Positions 22,541 through 34,600 of a stretch of DNA of 64,000 nucleotides are shown one piece after another (position 1 is the stretch's first letter; each line of letters opens with the position of its first letter). Origin of the DNA: Orobanche coerulescens (taxonomy: Eukaryota > Streptophyta > Magnoliopsida > Lamiales > Orobanchaceae); contig CM065802.1 of NCBI GenBank assembly GCA_033398695.1, forward strand, positions 151,886,096 through 151,950,095, given 5' to 3'. The notes under the pieces were generated by a model. That model was not told the DNA's origin. It saw nothing but the letters and a program-made list of their open reading frames with translations, and did no database searches. The translations under genes and the position numbers were made by a program.

Positions 22541-22940
22541 AAGATAAATAGACTGACCAGTCCATTACGTATGTTATACGCCCATGCTAACGTACGTAAG
22601 GGCCTTTACGTACGCTATGTAAAAACAGTAACGTACGTAAAGCTAAACCCAGAACTAACTGAACTAAAATACGAAAGGCCTTAACGTACGTAAACAAAAA
22701 CATATTACGTACATTAACAAGACCTGCATTACGTACGTAGAGCTCACCTCTTAACGTACGTAAGGGTCCGTTGACTGCAATAGTGAGATCCGATCGGAAG
22801 ATGCTCGGGACCCACCAGCCGAAAGTGACTACGAGGAAGGTTCCTGCCACCTACCAAGTATTACGTACGTAACCTTACAGGCATAACGTACGTAATAGCA
22901 ACACGCTAGCGTATGTAATGCTACATCCGTAGCGTACGTT
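22541..22940 (-). promoter_or_regulatory. Element E LTR 1 promoter: ACGTACGT cluster and TATA box
   Basis: On the minus strand, about eleven motifs such as TTACGTACGTAA and TAACGTACGTAAG (22940-22563) precede the TATA box CTATTTATCTT (22552-22541). LTR 2 and LTR 3 carry the same motifs at 28942-28561 and 35233-34855. Some units differ between the three copies only by C-to-T or G-to-A changes at CpG, e.g. ACGTACGT to ACGTATGT. Confidence 0.72.
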
Positions 22941-23052
22941 AAGGATATGAACTTAGCCAAAAAATCCAAACTCTCCAACCAACATTCAAATGACGAAACC
23001 AACCCGACGACAAGTATAAATATTTCGATCCCGAAATATTCTAATACAATAT

Positions 23053-23397
23053 TCATTGTATCATTCCAATATGAGCAACTCCGTCTGAGTAATCGGGCCA
23101 ACCCCACGGGTTCCCGCGTATCCTCTGCCTGAACACGTCGAAAAACAAGTGATAAAAATACTCAACCAAGTGCGAGATCAATCGAATCATGACTCCTCCG
23201 TCAGAGACCAGCCAGGAAGTCGCACCACCCACAAGACTCATAACACCGGCGTACACACCCCGCGGGTGCCGCCCATTATACATGTCTACAATCATCGGTG
23301 TACACTCCCCCATTCTCATCGGCATTAAACGCTCAAGCAAACACTGACTCATGCCACAAAAAGAAAATAACAACGCACATATGGTCCTCGGGACCAT
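23053..23397 (-). pseudogene. Downstream open frame of E copy 1, truncated by deletion
   Basis: Same frame as the 141-codon frame at 29161-29586, from MVPRTICALLFSF to the point where the 191-bp deletion fuses it to LTR sequence. It carries four amino-acid replacements and about two silent changes against the other copy over the shared 109 codons. No family recognised. Confidence 0.4.
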
Positions 23398-23649
23398 ATC
23401 AACCGCACACCCAAGTCCTCACGACTCGGCGTCTCGAATAGAAATGAACAAATACCCAGATTATTACAAAATCTCGGGTACAACAGCAAAAGGAAGAAAA
23501 ACACATCACATGACCTCAAATCTCAAGATTCTCAGATACAATCACTACAAGATAGATCAACCATAAATGGTTCGCAGCCACAATACTAAAGTACATACCG
23601 AGTCAAACATCAATCCGAAAAATAAAGAAAAAAAAATTAAGGTTACATC

Positions 23650-24950
23650 TCAAATGTATCCAAAATCAACATCCTCTAGGTCATCGAACTCCTCGATCTG
23701 ATCAACTCGAGGAAGATCCAAATCTGAGCTCGCCGCTCCTCTTGTAGTGTCCATACCTCTGGCTCCCGAAGCCCCATATGACCCCTTGGATGGAGTACGG
23801 ACTGAAGAAACAAAATCTCTCGAGGCCCGTGATTTCCCTTTAGATCTACTGGCACTAGAACCCCTGCAGTATTTCTGAAGGTGTCCCTGCCTCCCACACA
23901 GAAAACAAGCAATAGACCGCATCGCGCACCGAGTAGTGCGATGTCCTATTGTATCACAGTTAAAGCAAACAACGGTCGAACCCGTCGCCTGAGAAGAAGA
24001 TGCTTTCCCAGCACGAAGACGACTAGAAGATGACCTCTTGGACGTCGGAGCCCGATGTCCCTCTGAAAGAACCGGCATCCTAGTCTTCTCACCGGAAGAA
24101 ACTGAAGGGTTCTTCCGAGCAAGCTCCTTGATCAAAAGCTCTGCTCCAAGAGCCTTATCGATGAATTCACCAAGTGAATTGCAATTATGGTTGAACAACT
24201 GCATCCTCAACTGCGGGTTCAGCCTCTTGCTAAAATACTTGATCTTATCCGCCTCAGTATGGATAACAGATGAAGCAAACTGAAGGAGTCCCTTAAACTT
24301 ATCTGCAATAAAAATAACAACATCTTCCTCGACGGATTCGGGGTTCAAAACCTCCGCGACTTGGCTTCACGAAGTGGGCCGGATAATACCTCTCTAACAT
24401 GAGAGTCTTAAACTCACTCCAAGCACAATCACGATCGGTGGGTTTCACGGAAAGCCACCAAGAATAAGCACCTTTACTCAAATAGTAAGCTCATCGCCAC
24501 CTTACTCTCTTCCGGACACTGAACCATGTCGAAGAGTTTATCAAAATGTTCAAGCCAATCAACAATATCAGCTGGTTCCGATGAACCCTCAAAGATAGGC
24601 GGCCTCTGATGAGAGATGTCGCCGATAGTTTGACTCACTCTCCCGGCCTGTCCATAAAACGGCACCTGGAGTCCCTGCTGCTGTGTACCACGAACCATCG
24701 AGGTCTGCATAGTTTCCATTATCTGCGTCATCTGGGTCATCATGCTCCTCATAAGCAAGAAAGGGTCGATGTCAGTCTGATCGACTCCTCGAGTATGATG
24801 TCCCGAAGGAGAACCGGTCGCATAAGTCACATCTCCGGCCGAATTCTGATCCATCTCGGCATCCGTACGCATATAAACATGAGGTTCTGGGTTTCGGCCT
24901 GCTCTGCAGCCTTTTCCCCCTCTGCCACGTCCTTGCTTTCCTCTTTCCAT
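23650..24950 (-). pseudogene. Element E copy 1 gag
   Basis: Start ATG at 24950 (MERGKQGRGRGGKG), an Arg/Gly-rich head, then a Gln/Met-rich segment, the gag core (PPIFEGSSEPADIVDWLEHF, KIKYFSKRLNPQLRMQLF), two CCHC knuckles (CFNCDTIGHRTTRC and CFLCGRQGHLQKYC) and an acidic tail ending in GYI and TGA. Frameshifts near 24480 (four to six bases lost within the KVAVAAYYLSKG region) and near 24370 split it into three frames. Gag packages RNA in the virus-like particle. Protease is absent. The stop at 23650 is shared with copy 2, so gag ended there before the duplication. Confidence 0.9.
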
Positions 24951-25010
24951 ACTGAAAGAATAACGCTCGATCATGAACAAAGCTAAAATATGCCTTAACG
25001 GCCAATCCAC

Positions 25011-25421
25011 AATGCTAAGTCAATAGCCAAACACGAGTATACATACTCAACAAATAAACAATCACTTCAAACATGCTAATGATAGCCAATACTGATCCGA
25101 CACGCTCCAAAGCAATTAATCATGAATGGGTCGTAAAACAATGTTACATAAAGATTTCAACAAAACATGTATAATCAACGGCATAATGAATGTATGAACA
25201 TATAAGAGAATCGAGTCCTTACACAGGTCATACGAAGCTTCGAGGTCTTGCGATACTAGTCTTCACTGACGACGACTCGATGAAAGAAAGACTCATACAG
25301 TCGCTCAACTATCACGACTCACAAAACCTGACTGTCCAGATTGTCATAACCTAACAGCCCCACTACTACCGCGTCGGTAGAGCCACATAACTCACATATT
25401 AGGGTATCTCACAACCCAATG
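25011..25421 (-). other. Element E leader, copy 1
   Basis: About 0.4 kb between the primer site and gag without coding features. Identical layout at 31212-31622 in copy 2. Confidence 0.7.
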
Positions 25422-25433
25422 TCTCTGATACCA
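25422..25433 (-). other. Element E primer-binding site, copy 1
   Basis: The plus strand reads TCTCTGATACCA; the minus strand reads TGGTATCAGAGA, eleven of twelve bases complementary to initiator-Met tRNA, 5 bp from LTR 2. Confidence 0.9.
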
Positions 25434-25438
25434 TCTTC

Positions 25439-28400
25439 TGTAACACCCCCAAATCCCATTGGGTCATTACAGTGCCGTGGACCCCACACCAGGAGATCCA
25501 CCAGGCGAACATGACTAAAATACAACAAACTGACCAAAAGGGGAATCACAATTCCTACACTGACATCCAACATAATATTCCGATATGTAATTTCAATGAC
25601 AACAGTGGGCCTACATGGCCTAAATAAAATACGACATCCACGAGCCTATCTCGGATGATACAAAATGACAATGACTGAACAAAACTGGAGTACTCCAACT
25701 GTCTGACTGACATGAACACCAAAACATCTCGGACTAGTATCGCTCGAATGCCTCGTCGCCATCGTCATGCCCCTGTGTCTCAACTCTCTCCTCGCAAGCA
25801 CCTAAAACATGAAAACATGTTCCACGGGGTCAGTCATCCATATAATGAATATCAAATACATGTATAACATGATATGCATCCAAAGGCAGAATAAATGGTA
25901 CATCAATGGTAATACGAGATGCTCACAAATCAAAGTAACAATTGAGCATTCGTGAAATACTATGCCCGCGGCATTCGATCGGTACCTGCTCAACAGGTTA
26001 GAACACAAGTGCCCAACGGCGAATCATCAATACAGATCACAACGATGAACTACACGAAGATAAACCAACCCAGAGGTGAAATAAATACGAATCACAATTG
26101 CACAAGGTTCCAAATAAAATACCAATACGTCACGATGGCTCAAAGCCACTCACCAAATCGCTAGTCATCACAATGGCTCGAAGCCAAACAAGTCAGTATC
26201 ATCCGAGGGCAAAGCCACGCACGGCCGTATCACAATGAGGGCCGAAGCCACGGCATGAAGCCGTATCACAATGAGATCATCCAATGACCGTGACTGCTGA
26301 ATTGCAGGTCCGGGAAACCAACCGCGAGGGTTCAAGCCCCAGACTTACCTATAATGAGATCACCCGGTGACCGTGACCTCTTCAATCAGTAGGTGTTGGG
26401 AAACCAACCGCGAAGGTTCAAGCCCCAAGCTTACCCATAATGAGATCATTAACATGACCGTGACCTACTAAACTGTAGGTGTTGGGAAACCAACCGCGAA
26501 GGTTCAAGCCCCAAGCTTACCCATCGAGCACTAGCCGAGACTAGCCTCCAAAACATAATTAATCACAACAGTAACGATCCCAAGATTACCAAATCCACAA
26601 GAATAATAGCGTGCTGCCTTGAGTCGGCCAACACGACAACAACAACTCATGGATGGGCACCGTCCACGGCGGTCCCAATTCAAATACCTCGACTGTTTTG
26701 GAATGGCCAATTCACAACAACTCAACGGGTGGAACTATCCTTGACTGTCCCAATTCAATACATCGATTACCTTAGGACAATCAATCGATAACGATGACAC
26801 AACGGATGGGAATTATCTTCGATAATCCCAATTAAATACATCGATTACCGTAGAACGGTTAATCGATAACCAATGATGCAACAGATGGGAATTATATTCG
26901 ATAACCCCAATTCAATACATCGAATACCTTAGAACGGTTAATCGATAACCAATGATACAACGGATGGGAATTATCTTCGATAATCCCAATTCAATACCTC
27001 GATTACCTTAGAACGGTTAATCAATAACCAATGATACAATGGATGGGAATTATCTTCGATAATCCCAATTCAATACCTCGATTACCTTAGAACGGTCAAT
27101 CGATAACCAATGATACGGTAGAATAGATGTCCCGGTGTCTTAAACCGACCACCGAAACAGATATAATAAACGAATATATCAAATGCCTTCAATCGGCCAA
27201 TGCAACATCATAGCAACAGTTCCAATTCGATAATAACGATTCAATGCCTCAGAACGACATTAACGTCAACAATAATAATCGATACATCGATGCCACGAAC
27301 CGGCTATCGACAACAAGAATCTCAATGTCTTAAACCGGCCGTTAACGAATAACAATCACATCTGGCATAATCACCGAAGGGTATTGCATCAAACAATTCC
27401 CGAATATCAACAAATCACGAAGAGACTAAGTCTAGAAATGATACAATACATTCATACACATATATGATAACATTAATCTCATTGACCAATACAAATATAA
27501 AACTTGCCTCAAACCGAAGGCGAGCAAGTCCTTCCACGATCAACGTCCTGGCACGAAACGACGAACGGCGCCTCCCGATGATCACAAACACTCGAACAAC
27601 CTTGAATGAAAACGATTCATTCAAAAACACAAAATCAATAGAAAACAACGACAAGGACAAAGCCCGATTCAAACAAGAATCGATCACACCGCACGAACGA
27701 ATATCATAGTTCTCAACTATGAATTCTAACATCCTCTAACACCTCGATGATCAATTAACATGATCATTCCGTTCTTAACACTTGTGAAATCCATTCAACA
27801 AGATTCACTTAAGAACAATCATCAAAACAAACATCTCAAAATGATAATATCACCAATATCATCAAATTGATCCTCGTACAATGATAATATTATCAATATT
27901 ATCATTATCACCCCAAGAACATCATCAACTCAATAATCATGATGTCTGAAACAAAAATCCTTCTTCAATACATCATGAATTCGGATTAAACAACAAGATT
28001 CACTCAACCATTTCCAAATTATGATAATCACCCCTTAAATTATCATAAATCCTTACTAAAATGGTTATAATCTTTCAAGAACACCATCAACAACAATAAT
28101 AATCATCTCAAGACCATGTTAATCATATAACAATCTTAACATAATCCTTACTAGACATGATTAAAACCTCCAAACAATCTAAAACATCAAGAACATAATC
28201 CAACTCAAGCAATACCATCATGTTCTTCATCAAAAGTTTATCAAAACCATGACGAATCATGATATACTCCATTAATCAAACAATACCCGAAGAAAACAAC
28301 AACAAAAACTCGAAAAATCACTTGAAGAACAAGAGATTGAGGGAACTTACCAAAGAAGAACAAGAAGAAGCCTCCAAACACCAAAGGAGCACCAACAAGC

Positions 28401-29149
28401 TTCCAACTTCAAGCTTCAATCCAAGCTAGGATGATCAAGATCGAGTTGGAAGGGGCTAAACATCAATAACAAGTCCAAACAGACGATTCTAGGGAGATAA
28501 AATGTGTTTTGGTTTGTGAGGAAATGAAATATGAAACCAAGATAAATAGACTGAAAAGTCCATTACGTACGTTATACGCCCATGCTAACGTACGTAAGGG
28601 CCTTTACGTACGCTATGTAAAAACAGTAACGTACGTAAAGCTAAACCCAGAACTAACTGGACTAAAATACGAAAGGCCTTAACGTACGTAAACAAAAACA
28701 TATTACGTACTTTAACAAGACCTGCATTACGTACGTAGAGCTCACCTCTTAACGTACGTAAGGGTCCGTTGACTGCAATAGTGAGATCCGATCGGAAGAT
28801 GCTCGGGACCCACCGGCCGAAAGTGACTACGAGGAAGGTTCCTGCCACCTACCAAGAATTACGTACGTAACCTTACAGGCATAACGTTCGTAATAGAAAC
28901 ACGCTAGCATACGTAATGCTACACCCGTAGCGTACGTTAAGGCTATGAACTTAGCCAAAAAATCCAAACTCTCCAACCAACATTCAAACGACGAAACCAA
29001 CCCGACGACAAGTATAAATATTTCGATCCCGAAATATTCCAATACAATATTCATTGTATCATTCCAAAACAAAAATACTTGTACAAATCCAAATGAATAC
29101 GTATAACTCAACAGTAACACGAAAAAAAAAATTATCCCCGGATATTACA
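25439..29149 (-). repeat. Element E LTR 2 (3711 bp)
   Basis: Complete, TGTAACACCCCC to CCGGATATTACA. In element orientation: palindrome cluster (28942-28561), TATA box (near 28540-28550), candidate 5' splice site (28350), 79-bp array (27120-26745), 84-bp array (26525-26270), CTGACCCC hairpin and AG acceptor (25802-25803). It serves as 3' LTR of one unit and 5' LTR of the next. Internal small frames are not gene-like. Confidence 0.93.
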
Positions 29150-29181
29150 TACTCCCCCCCTTAAAAAGAGTTTCGTCCCCG
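29150..29181 (-). other. Element E polypurine tract
   Basis: The minus strand reads GGGGACGAAACTCTTTTTAA then GGGGGGGAGTA, abutting TGTAATATCCGG of LTR 2. Deleted in copy 1. It shares the GACGAAACT core with C and D. Confidence 0.85.
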
Positions 29182-29586
29182 AAACTCAGGGTGCAAAAAC
29201 ACGGGGTACGAACTATCCATCAAGATCTGAAAACAACATATCCAGGAATACCCCTCAATATGAGCAACTCCGTCTGAGTAATCGGGCCAACCCCACGGGT
29301 TCCCTCGTCTCCTCTGCCTGAACATGTCGAAAAACAAGTGATAAAAATACTCAACCAAGTGCGAGATCAATCGAATCATGACTCCTCCGTCAGAGACCAG
29401 CCAGGAAGTCGCACCACCCGCAAGACTCGTAACACCGGCGTACACACCCCGTGGGTGCCGCCCATTATACATGTCTACAATCATCGGTGTACACTCCCCC
29501 ATTCTCATCGGCATTAAACGCTCAAGCAAACACTGACTCATGCCACAAAAGGAAAATAACAACGCACATATGGTCCTCGGGACCAT
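29161..29586 (-). CDS. Unrecognised 141-codon open frame downstream of E gag
   Basis: Minus-strand frame between the gag stop and the polypurine tract, starting MVPRTICALLFSFCG and ending FRGRNSF. It overlaps the polypurine block at its end, which is unusual for a real gene. Composition: Cys- and Met-rich start, then Gly- and Trp-rich centre (RGNPWGWPDYSDG). No known domain is recognised. Copy 1 retains the frame until its deletion. Differences between the copies are mostly replacements (about four to two), which does not suggest purifying selection. It could be chance, a remnant of pol 3' sequence, or captured host DNA. Reported because it is the longest frame in the element apart from gag. 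Confidence 0.3.
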   Translation of the reverse strand: MVPRTICALLFSFCGMSQCLLERLMPMRMGECTPMIVDMYNGRHPRGVYAGVTSLAGGATSWLVSDGGVMIRLISHLVEYFYHLFFDMFRQRRRGNPWGWPDYSDGVAHIEGYSWICCFQILMDSSYPVFLHPEFRGRNSF

Positions 29587-29837
29587 ATCAACCGCACACC
29601 CAAGTCCTCACGACTCGGCGTCTCGAATTGAAATGAACAAATACCCAGATTATTACAAAATCTCGGGTACAACACCAAAAGGAAGGAAAAACACATCACA
29701 CGACCTCAAATATCAAGATTCTCAGAACAATCACCACAAGATAGATCAACCATAAATGGTTCGCAGCCACAATACTAAAGTACAGACCGAGTCAAACATC
29801 AATCCGAAAAATAAAGAAAAAAAATTAAGGTTACATC

Positions 29838-31151
29838 TCAAATGTATCCAAAATCAACATCCTCTAGGTCATTGAACTCCTCGATCTGATCAACTCGAGG
29901 AAGATCCAAATCTGAGCTCTCCGCTCCTCCTCGAGTGTACATACCTCTGGCACCCGAAGCCCGATATGACCCCTTGGATGGAGTACGGACTGAAGAAACA
30001 AAATCTCTCGAGGCCCGTGATTTCCCTTGAGATCTACTGGCACTAGAACCCCTGCAGTATTTCAAAAGGTGTCCCTGCCTCCCACACAGAAAACAAGCAA
30101 TAGACCGCATCGAGCACCGAGTACTGTGATGTCCTATTGTATCACAGTTAAAGCAAACAACGGTCAAACCCGTCACCTGAGAAGAAGATGCTTTCCCAGC
30201 ACGAAGACGACTAGAAGATGACCTCTTGGACGTCGGAACCCGATGTCCCTCTGAACGAACCGGCATCCTAGTCTTCTCACTGGAAGAAACTGAAGGCTTC
30301 TTCCGAGCAAGCTCCTTGATCAAAAGCTCTGCTCCAAGAGCCTTATCGATGAATTCACCAAGTGAATTGCAATTATGGTTGAACAACTGCATCCTCAACT
30401 GCGGGTTCAGCCTCTTGCTAAAGTACTTGATCTTATCCGCCTCAGTACGGATAACAGATGAAGCAAACTGAAGGAGTCCCTGAAACTTCTCTGCAATAAC
30501 AATAACACCCTCGTCCTCGACGGATTCGGGGTTCAAAACCTCTAACAGCTTGGCTTCACGAAGTGGAGCCGGATAATACCTCTCTAACATGAGAGTCTTA
30601 AAATCACTCCAAGCACAATCACGATCGGTGGGTTTCACGGAAAGCCACCAAGAATAAGCGCCTTTACTCAAATAGTAAGCCGCTACTGCCACCTTACTCT
30701 CTTCCGGACACTGAACCATGTCGAAGAGTTTATCAAAATGTTCAAGCCAATGAACAATATCAGCTGGTTCCGATGAACCCTCAAAGATAGGCGGCCTCTA
30801 ATGAGAGATGTCGCCGATAGTTTGACTCACTCTCCCGTCCTGTCCATAAAACGGCACCTGGAGTCCCTGCTGCTGTGTACCACGAACCATCGAGGTCTGC
30901 ATAGTTTCCATTATCTGCGTCATCTGAGTCATATGGGTCATCATGCTCCTCATAAGCAAGAAAGGGTCGATGTCAGTCTGATCGACTCCTCGAGTATGAT
31001 GTCCCGAAGGAGAACCGGTCGCATAAGTCACATCTCTGGCCGAATTCTGATCCATCTCAGCATCCGTACGCATATAAACATGAGGTTCTGGGTTTCGGCC
31101 TGCTCTGCAGCCTTTACCCCCTCTGCCACGTCCTTGGTTTCCTCTTTCCAT
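29838..31151 (-). pseudogene. Element E copy 2 gag (437 codons, one nonsense change)
   Basis: Start ATG at 31151 (MERGNQGRGRGGKG), continuous reading to the TGA at 29838 except for a TAG near codon 117 (about 30798-30800), where copy 1 has CAG, a C-to-T change. Order: basic head (1-25), Gln/Met-rich linker (80-110), gag core (about 118-290, including VDW/VHWLEHFDKLFDMVQCPEE, SWWLSVKPTDRDCAW and YFSKRLNPQLRMQLF), Ser-rich linker, knuckles CFNCDTIGHHSTRC and CFLCGRQGHLLKYC, acidic tail (EEFNDLEDVDFGYI). Length fits a complete Ty3-type gag. The clean C-terminal stop with no protease downstream defines a gag-only element. Confidence 0.92.
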
Positions 31152-31622
31152 ACTGAAAGAATAATGCTCAATCATGAACAAAGCTAAAATATGCCTCAAC
31201 GGCCAATCCACAATGCTAAGTCAATAGCCAAACACGAGTATACATACTCAACAAATAAACAATCACTTCAAACATGCTAATGATAGCCAATACTGATCCG
31301 ACACGCTCCAAAGAAATTAATCATGAATGGGTCGTAAAACAATGTTACATAAAGATTTCAACAAAACATGTATAATCAATGGCATAATGAATGTATGAAC
31401 ATACAAGAGAATCGAGTCCTTACATAGGTCATACGAAGCTTCGAGGTCTTGCGATACTAGTCTTCACTGACGACGACTCGATGAAAGAAAGACTCATACA
31501 GTCGCTCAACTATCACGACTCACAAAACCTGACTGTCCAGATTGTCATAACCTGACAGCCCCACTACTACCGCGTCGGTAGAGCCACATAACTCACATAT
31601 TAGGGTATCTCACAACCCAATG

Positions 31623-31634
31623 TCTCTGATACCA
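31623..31634 (-). other. Element E primer-binding site, copy 2
   Basis: Same TGGTATCAGAGA (minus) as in copy 1, 5 bp from LTR 3. Confidence 0.9.
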
Positions 31635-31639
31635 TCTTC

Positions 31640-34600
31640 TGTAACACCCCCAAATCCCATTGGGTCATTACAGTGCCGTGGACCCCACACCAGGAGATCC
31701 ACCAGGCGAACATGACTAAAATACAACAAACTGACCAAAAGGGGAATCACAATTCCTACACTCACATCCAACATAATATTCCGATATGGAATTTTAATGA
31801 CAACAGTGGGCCTACATGGCCTAAATAAAATACGACATCCACGAGCCTATCTCGGATGATACAAAATGACAACGACTGAACAAAACTGGAGTACTCCAAC
31901 TGTCTGACTGACATGAACACCAAAACATCTCGGACTAGTATCGCTCGAATGCCTCGTCGCCATCGTCATGCCCCTGTGTCTCAACTCTCTCCTCGCAAGC
32001 ACCTAAAACATGAAAACATGTTCCATGGGGTCAGTCATCCATATAATGAATATCAAATACATGTATAACATGATATGCATCCAAAGGCAGAATAAATGGT
32101 ACATCAATGGTAATACGAGATGCTCACAAATCAAAGTAACAATTGAGCATTCGTGAAATACTATGCCCGCGACATTCGATCGGTACCTGCTCAACAGGTT
32201 AGAACACAAGTGCCCAACGGCGAATCATCAATACAGATCACAACGATGAACTACACGAAGATAAACCAACCCAGAGCTGAAATAAATACGAATCACAATT
32301 ACCTGAAGGTTCCAGCAAAAATACCAATACGTCACGATGGCCTGAAAGCCACTCAGCCGAAATTGCTAGTCAACAGAATGGACTCAAGCCAAACAGCCCG
32401 AAGCTGTATCATCTGAGGGCCAAAGCCACGGCACGAAGCCGTATCACAATGAGGGCCGAAGCCACGGCATGAAGCCGCATCACAATGAGATCATCCAATG
32501 AACGTGACCTGCTGAATTGCAGGTGCTGGGAAACCAACCGTGAGGGTTCAAGCCCCAGACTTACCCATAATGAGATCACCCAGTGACCGTGACCTACTGA
32601 ACTGTAGGTGTTGGGAAACCAACCGCGAAGGTTCAAGCCCCAAGCTTACCCATAATGAGATCATTAACATGACCGTGACCTACTAAACTGTAGGTGTTGG
32701 GAAACCAACCGCGAAGGTTCAAGCCCCAAGCTTACCCATCGAGCACTAGCCGAGACTAGCCTCCAAAACATAATTAATCACAACAGTAACGATCCCAAGA
32801 TTACCAAATCCACAAGAATAATAGCGTGCTGCCTTGAGTCGGCCAACACGACAACAACAACTCATGGATGGGCACTGTCCACGGCGGTCCCAATTCAAAT
32901 ACCTCGACTGTCTTGGAATGGCCAATTCACAACAACTCAACGGGTGGAACTATCCTTGACTGTCCCAATTCAATACATCGATTACCTTAGAACGGTCAAT
33001 CGATAACGATGACACAACGGATGGGAATTATCTTCGATAATCCCAATTAAATACATCGATTACCGTAGAACGGTTAATCGATAACCAATGATGCAACGGA
33101 TGGGAATTATCTTCGATAACCCCAATTCAATAGATCGATTACCTTAGAACGGTTAATCGATAACCAATGATACAACGGATGGGAATTATCTTCGATAATC
33201 CCAATTTAATACATCGATTACCTTAGAACGGTTAATCGACAACCAATGATACAACGGATGGGAATTATCTTCGATAATCCCAATTCAATACCTCGATTAC
33301 CTTAGAACGGTTAATCGATAACCAATGATACAACGGATGGGAATTATCTTCGATAATCCCAATTCAATACCTCGATTACCTTAGAACGGTCAATCGATAA
33401 CCAATGATACGGTAGAATAGATGTCCCGGTGTCTTAAACCGACCACCGAAACAGATATAATAAACGAATATATCAAATGCCTTCAATCGGCCAATGCAAC
33501 ATCATAGCAGCAGTTCCAATTCGATAATAACGATTCAATGCCTCAGAACGACATTAACGTCAACAATAATAATCGATACATCGATGCCGCGAACCGGCTA
33601 TCGACAACAAGAATCTCAATGCCTTAAATTGGCCGTTAACGAATAACAATCACATCTGGCATAATCACCGAAGGGTATTGCATCAAACAATTCCCGAATA
33701 TCAACAAATCACGAAGAGACTAAGTCTCGAAATGATACAATACATTCATACACATATATGATAACATTAATCTCATTGACCAGTACAAATATAAAACTTG
33801 CCTCAAACCGAAGGCGAGCAAGTCCTTCCGTGATCAACGTCCTGGCACGAAACGACGAACGGCGCCTCCCGACGATCACAAACACTCGAACAACCTTGAA
33901 TGAAAACGATTCATTCAAAAACACAAAATCAATAGAAAACAACAACAAGGACAAAGCCCGATTCAAACACGAATCGATCACACCGCACGAACGAATATCA
34001 TAGTTCTCAACTATGAATTCTAACATCCTCTAACACCTCGATGATCAATTAACATGATCATTACATTCTTAACACTTGTGAAATCCATTCAACAAGATTC
34101 ACTTAAGAACAATCATCAAAACAAACATCTCAAAATGATAATATAATCAATATTATCAAATTGATCCTCCTACAGTGATAATATTATCAATATTATCATT
34201 ATCACCCCAAGAACATCATCAACTCAATAATCATGATGTCTGAAACAAAAATCCTTCATCAATACATCATGAATTCGGATTAAACAACAGATTCACTCAA
34301 CCATTTCCAAATTATGATAATCACCCCTTAAATTATCATAAATCCTTACTAAAATGGTTATAATCTTTCAAGAACACCATCAACAACAACAACAATCATC
34401 TCAAGACTATGTTAATCATATAACAATCTTAACATAATCCTTACTAGACATGATTAAAACCTCCAAACAATCTAAAACATCAAGAACATAATCCAACTCA
34501 AGCAATACCATCATGTTCTTCATCAAAAGTTTATCAAAACCATGAAGAATCATGATATACTCCATTAATCAAATAATACCCGAAGAAAACAACAACAAAA

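Larger units (their letters stand above)
19648..23069 (-). repeat. Element E LTR 1 (truncated at its U3 end)
   Basis: Matches LTR 2 and 3 from TGTAACACCCCC onward. It lacks about 340 bp present in the others (junction near 21538, at a CCTTC microhomology) and lacks the first 80 bp of U3. A deletion joined 23069 to the interior at a 3-bp CAA overlap. It has the most copies (about seven) of the 79-bp unit. Confidence 0.9.

Noticed and set aside
22587..22850. 87-codon frame found three times (also 28585 and 34877)
   Set aside because: It runs through the U3 palindrome cluster of E. Preservation is due to LTR duplication; no start context or homology.
27415..27732. 105-codon hydrophobic frame in E LTR 2 and 3
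   Set aside because: Complete frames on both strands at the same place, within an LTR, and missing from LTR 1 owing to a deletion. No domain.
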